Assembly: GCA_934230965.1 (NCBI GenBank)
Contig: CAKQFW010000014.1
Coordinates: 1 to 17,611, forward strand
Source of the DNA: an uncultured Prevotella sp.
GTDB taxonomy: Bacteria > Bacteroidota > Bacteroidia > Bacteroidales > Bacteroidaceae
Direction of reading: 5' to 3'
DNA length: 17,611 bases
The translations under genes were made by a program, and so were the position numbers. Shown here one piece after another: positions 15,268-17,611 of this stretch; position 1 is the stretch's first letter; the number at the start of each line of letters is the position of its first letter. The notes under the pieces are model-generated. The model saw nothing but the letters and a program-made list of their open reading frames with translations, did no database searches and was not told the origin of the DNA.

Positions 15268-16974
15268 ATGAATAAAACATTATTAAAGATAACTCTTGGT
15301 GCTGCCTGCCTCATGTCGTTTACGGCATGTAACGACTTTCTTGATAAAGATGTTGAAGGCTATGCCACCGACAAGAATTTCTACGACACACAGTATAAGA
15401 TGCAGTCGGCACTTGATGCTGCCTACGATGTGCTGCAGTCTGACTCGTATAACGACCAGGAGTGGCGCTTCGGCGAGGCTATGGGCGACAATGTGTATGA
15501 TGCTGATGAGGGCACCTCGTCACAGATGGGACAGCTCGTCAACTTTATCTTCTCTACGTCGAACACATGGATATTGCAGCGTTGGGATGTCAACTATAAA
15601 GGCATACACCGCGCAAACCAGGTTATTTATAACATCGACCGTGTAAGAATATCTACCGACTCGTATAGCCAATATCAGGAGATACGTAACATTTACGGAC
15701 AGGCCAAGTTCTTGCGTGCCTTCTATTATTTCAACCTCGTTAAGTCGTTCGGTGGTGTGCCCATTCGTCCTGAGAACGAAACGGTTGAAGGTCTTGTTGT
15801 GCCGCGCAGCACTGCTGAAGAGTGTTACGCTTATATTGAGAAAGACCTACGCGAGGCTGCCATAATGCTGAAACCCAGCTATACAGGCACCTCTGAGCTG
15901 GGCAAGGCCACCACAGGCGCTGCCGTAGGCTTGCTCATGAAGGTGCTGCTGTATGAGGCAAAGAACGGTGTGCCCTCTGACAAGTGGAACCAGATTATTG
16001 AGCTGGGTAAGTATATGGTTGAAGGTCAGCCCATGACCTATGCCGAGATGCTGAAGTGGAGCGGCAGCGATGAAGAGTGGGAAACCCTGCGCGAGAAGCT
16101 GTGGTTCAAGCCCAAACGCCTGATACAGGCTGGCACCGCTGGCGAATATGAGGCTCCTACCGACCAGATGCCCAACCTGAGCAATGTTTATTCGCTCAAG
16201 TATAACGACTATTATGGCACACCGCTGCACAACGGCGACAAGTGGTCTTACTGCTTCCAGTTCTACAACGATGGCGAGTTCTGCAGAAGTTCAGTGTTTG
16301 AGGTAGTGTTTAAGGAGAGCGCCGACGGCACCAGTGGCGATACCAATGAGGGCTACGGACTGGAGTTCTTCGACACAGGTCAGATTAAGATGTACACCCT
16401 CGACGAGCTGCTCGACAACATTTTTGCTACGGGCGATGCACGTCGCGAGTATTTCATCCATCACCAAACCACAACCTTTGATGGCGAAAACTGGCAAGGT
16501 GGTGAAGGCCGCGTGGTATCGCTCAAGTGGTACACACCGAAGAAAGACAAGCCTAAGTATGGTGGCGACAATAGTAAGAACCGCCGCGTGATGCGCTTCC
16601 CCGAGGTTGTGCTCACCTATGCTGAGGCGCTGAACGAGATGGGCGACCGCGAGAAGTCGCTGCAGATGCTGAACATGTGTAAAGCGCAAGTAAACAGCAT
16701 CAATGCCAGCACCGTGCTTTACAAGGCAGGTGGTTATGGTTATATGCGCGACCAGATATGGAAAGAGCGTCGCTCTGAGATGTGTTTCGAGTGGGATCGC
16801 TACTTCGACCTTGTGCGCACAGACCAGGTTGCTAAGGTGATGCACGCCTTTGGTGCTCGCCGTGCCAATCGTCGTGGCGCTTACTTCCGCGAGGGCGTTC
16901 ACAACCTTCTGCCCATTCCTCAAACCGAGGTCGATGTGTCAAACGGCAAGGTTGAACAGAACCCTGGCTACTAA
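15268..16974 (+). CDS. susD: SusD/RagB-family glycan-binding lipoprotein
   Basis: The surface lipoprotein that caps SusC and binds the glycan. From the start chosen here (MNKTLLKITLGAACLMSFTA) the lipidated cysteine is C21, in SFTAC-NDFLDKD. An upstream in-frame ATG at 15256, three bases after the susC stop, would add only MITA; the later start gives a more normal signal peptide. Typical SusD features are the N-terminal DFLDKDVEGYATDKNFY and helical TPR-like region, FLRAFYYFNLVKSFGGVPI, WKERRSEMCFEWDRYFDLVR near the C-terminus, and the closing LLPIPQTEVDVS ... QNPGY. Length (568 residues) is normal for the family. It is translationally close to susC and followed 53 bases later by another lipoprotein gene, the usual SusC-SusD-SGBP order. 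Confidence 0.95.
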   Translation: MNKTLLKITLGAACLMSFTACNDFLDKDVEGYATDKNFYDTQYKMQSALDAAYDVLQSDSYNDQEWRFGEAMGDNVYDADEGTSSQMGQLVNFIFSTSNTWILQRWDVNYKGIHRANQVIYNIDRVRISTDSYSQYQEIRNIYGQAKFLRAFYYFNLVKSFGGVPIRPENETVEGLVVPRSTAEECYAYIEKDLREAAIMLKPSYTGTSELGKATTGAAVGLLMKVLLYEAKNGVPSDKWNQIIELGKYMVEGQPMTYAEMLKWSGSDEEWETLREKLWFKPKRLIQAGTAGEYEAPTDQMPNLSNVYSLKYNDYYGTPLHNGDKWSYCFQFYNDGEFCRSSVFEVVFKESADGTSGDTNEGYGLEFFDTGQIKMYTLDELLDNIFATGDARREYFIHHQTTTFDGENWQGGEGRVVSLKWYTPKKDKPKYGGDNSKNRRVMRFPEVVLTYAEALNEMGDREKSLQMLNMCKAQVNSINASTVLYKAGGYGYMRDQIWKERRSEMCFEWDRYFDLVRTDQVAKVMHAFGARRANRRGAYFREGVHNLLPIPQTEVDVSNGKVEQNPGY

Positions 16975-17027
16975 TAGCTTGGCAAGTATGAAAAATGGTT
17001 GTTAACAACAAAACAATGATACATTTT

Positions 17028-17611
17028 ATGAAAAAGATATTTAGTTTTGCCATTGTGGCTTGCGCGCTGCTCTTCACTACGGCTTGCAGCGACGAGAATA
17101 TAGAATCGCGCACACCAGTGGCTACCATACAATATGATGCTAACAAAACTACGCTGAAGGTGAACGAATCGTTGGTGATCGACTTCACAGGCGTGGCCGA
17201 CCTTGTAGCTATCTATCCTGGCGATGATGGTCATCGCTATGAGAAACGTGACGAGATGGAAACCGGCATTGCCGTGAACAAAAACCATTTCACCTATTCG
17301 TATAAAGCCCCGGGCACCTATCATGTGGTGTGTGTGGCCTCTACCTTCGACACCTATATGGGCGGCAACCTGAAGCAGGCCACCTGCTCGTTTGATGTTA
17401 CCGTGGTTGATGATGAAACCGAATTTGAAGACATCTACACCACCATCACCCCCAATACGTTCTATGCTAACAAGCTGGGCGACGATGCTTGGGTGCTCAG
17501 CTTGCCCACCAAGCAGGTGTATAATGGCAAAGACATTACGGTGAACCCGAAGAAGCAGCGTATCTATTATGATATGCCTTCCGACTCTACCCTCGTGTTT
17601 GTTGATATGGC
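17028..17611 (+). CDS. Lipoprotein in the SusE/SGBP position, 3' end cut by the window
   Basis: The frame stays open from the ATG at 17028 to the window end (194 codons). An in-frame ATG at 17016 would add MIHF; MKKIFSFAIVACALLFTTAC is the better signal peptide, with lipidated C20 followed by SDENIES. The mature part has a beta-rich domain of PKD/Ig-like character (TLKVNESLVIDFTGVADLVAIYPGD, then FTYSYKAPGTYHVVCVAS and a closing CSFDVTVVDDE strand, about residues 40-130). A second region follows (FEDIYTTITPNTFYANKLGDDAWVLSLP) that continues beyond the window. Its place right after susD and its lipoprotein signal suggest a surface glycan-binding protein. Sequence resemblance to SusE itself is not evident, so the role is inferred from context. 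Confidence 0.75.
   Translation, partial: MKKIFSFAIVACALLFTTACSDENIESRTPVATIQYDANKTTLKVNESLVIDFTGVADLVAIYPGDDGHRYEKRDEMETGIAVNKNHFTYSYKAPGTYHVVCVASTFDTYMGGNLKQATCSFDVTVVDDETEFEDIYTTITPNTFYANKLGDDAWVLSLPTKQVYNGKDITVNPKKQRIYYDMPSDSTLVFVDM

Noticed and set aside
16291..16923. Minus-strand open frame (210 codons) opposite susD, and similar ones at 5197-5790 and 7686-8279
   Set aside because: They lie inside clear coding sequences on the other strand and show no family features or own promoter.
16832..17324. Minus-strand open frames at the susD/lipoprotein junction
   Set aside because: They cross the end of susD and the start of the next lipoprotein gene, both well supported on the + strand.

Overview
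The window looks like a chromosomal segment of a Bacteroidota bacterium, most likely Prevotella or a close relative. The evidence is a SusC/SusD pair, a one-protein hybrid two-component regulator (HTCS), several upstream matches to the Bacteroidota -7 element TAnnTTTG, A-rich leaders without Shine-Dalgarno sequences, and moderate GC. The genus is an inference; the phylum is well supported. All convincing genes are on the + strand.

Left part (1-3428): a short array of palindromic 22-bp repeats; a PD-(D/E)XK family 'transposase'/Rpn-like nuclease with a heptad-repeat tail (505-1530); a small secreted protein of unknown function (1638-2177); 4.5 copies of a 34-bp hairpin-forming repeat running into a strong intrinsic terminator (2221-2440); an AT-rich gene-free stretch; and a small periplasmic PAP2-type phosphatase (2859-3428).

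Right part (3718-17611): this reads as a polysaccharide utilization locus (PUL). It holds a secreted two-domain protein that resembles an alpha/alpha-toroid carbohydrate-active enzyme (3718-5745), a full-length HTCS (5979-9923), a secreted beta-propeller-like protein with ELWxxDGT repeats and a C-terminal segment like a type IX sorting domain (10068-11879), SusC (12103-15252), SusD (15268-16974) and the 5' part of a lipoprotein in the SusE/surface glycan-binding position (from 17028, cut by the window end). The expected scheme is that the HTCS propeller senses a glycan breakdown product in the periplasm and its AraC-type output domain activates the susCD operon. SusD and the downstream lipoprotein would bind glycan at the surface and SusC would import it with TonB energy. 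The substrate cannot be told from the sequence.

Several intergenic regions carry structured DNA: a 26-bp perfect inverted repeat embedded in a cluster of CTCGTCAACTT units between the enzyme and the HTCS, strong hairpins before the ELWxxDGT gene and before susC, and a GTTGCCA/TGGCAAC dyad upstream of susC that is a candidate HTCS operator. No tRNA, rRNA, CRISPR array or complete insertion sequence was seen.
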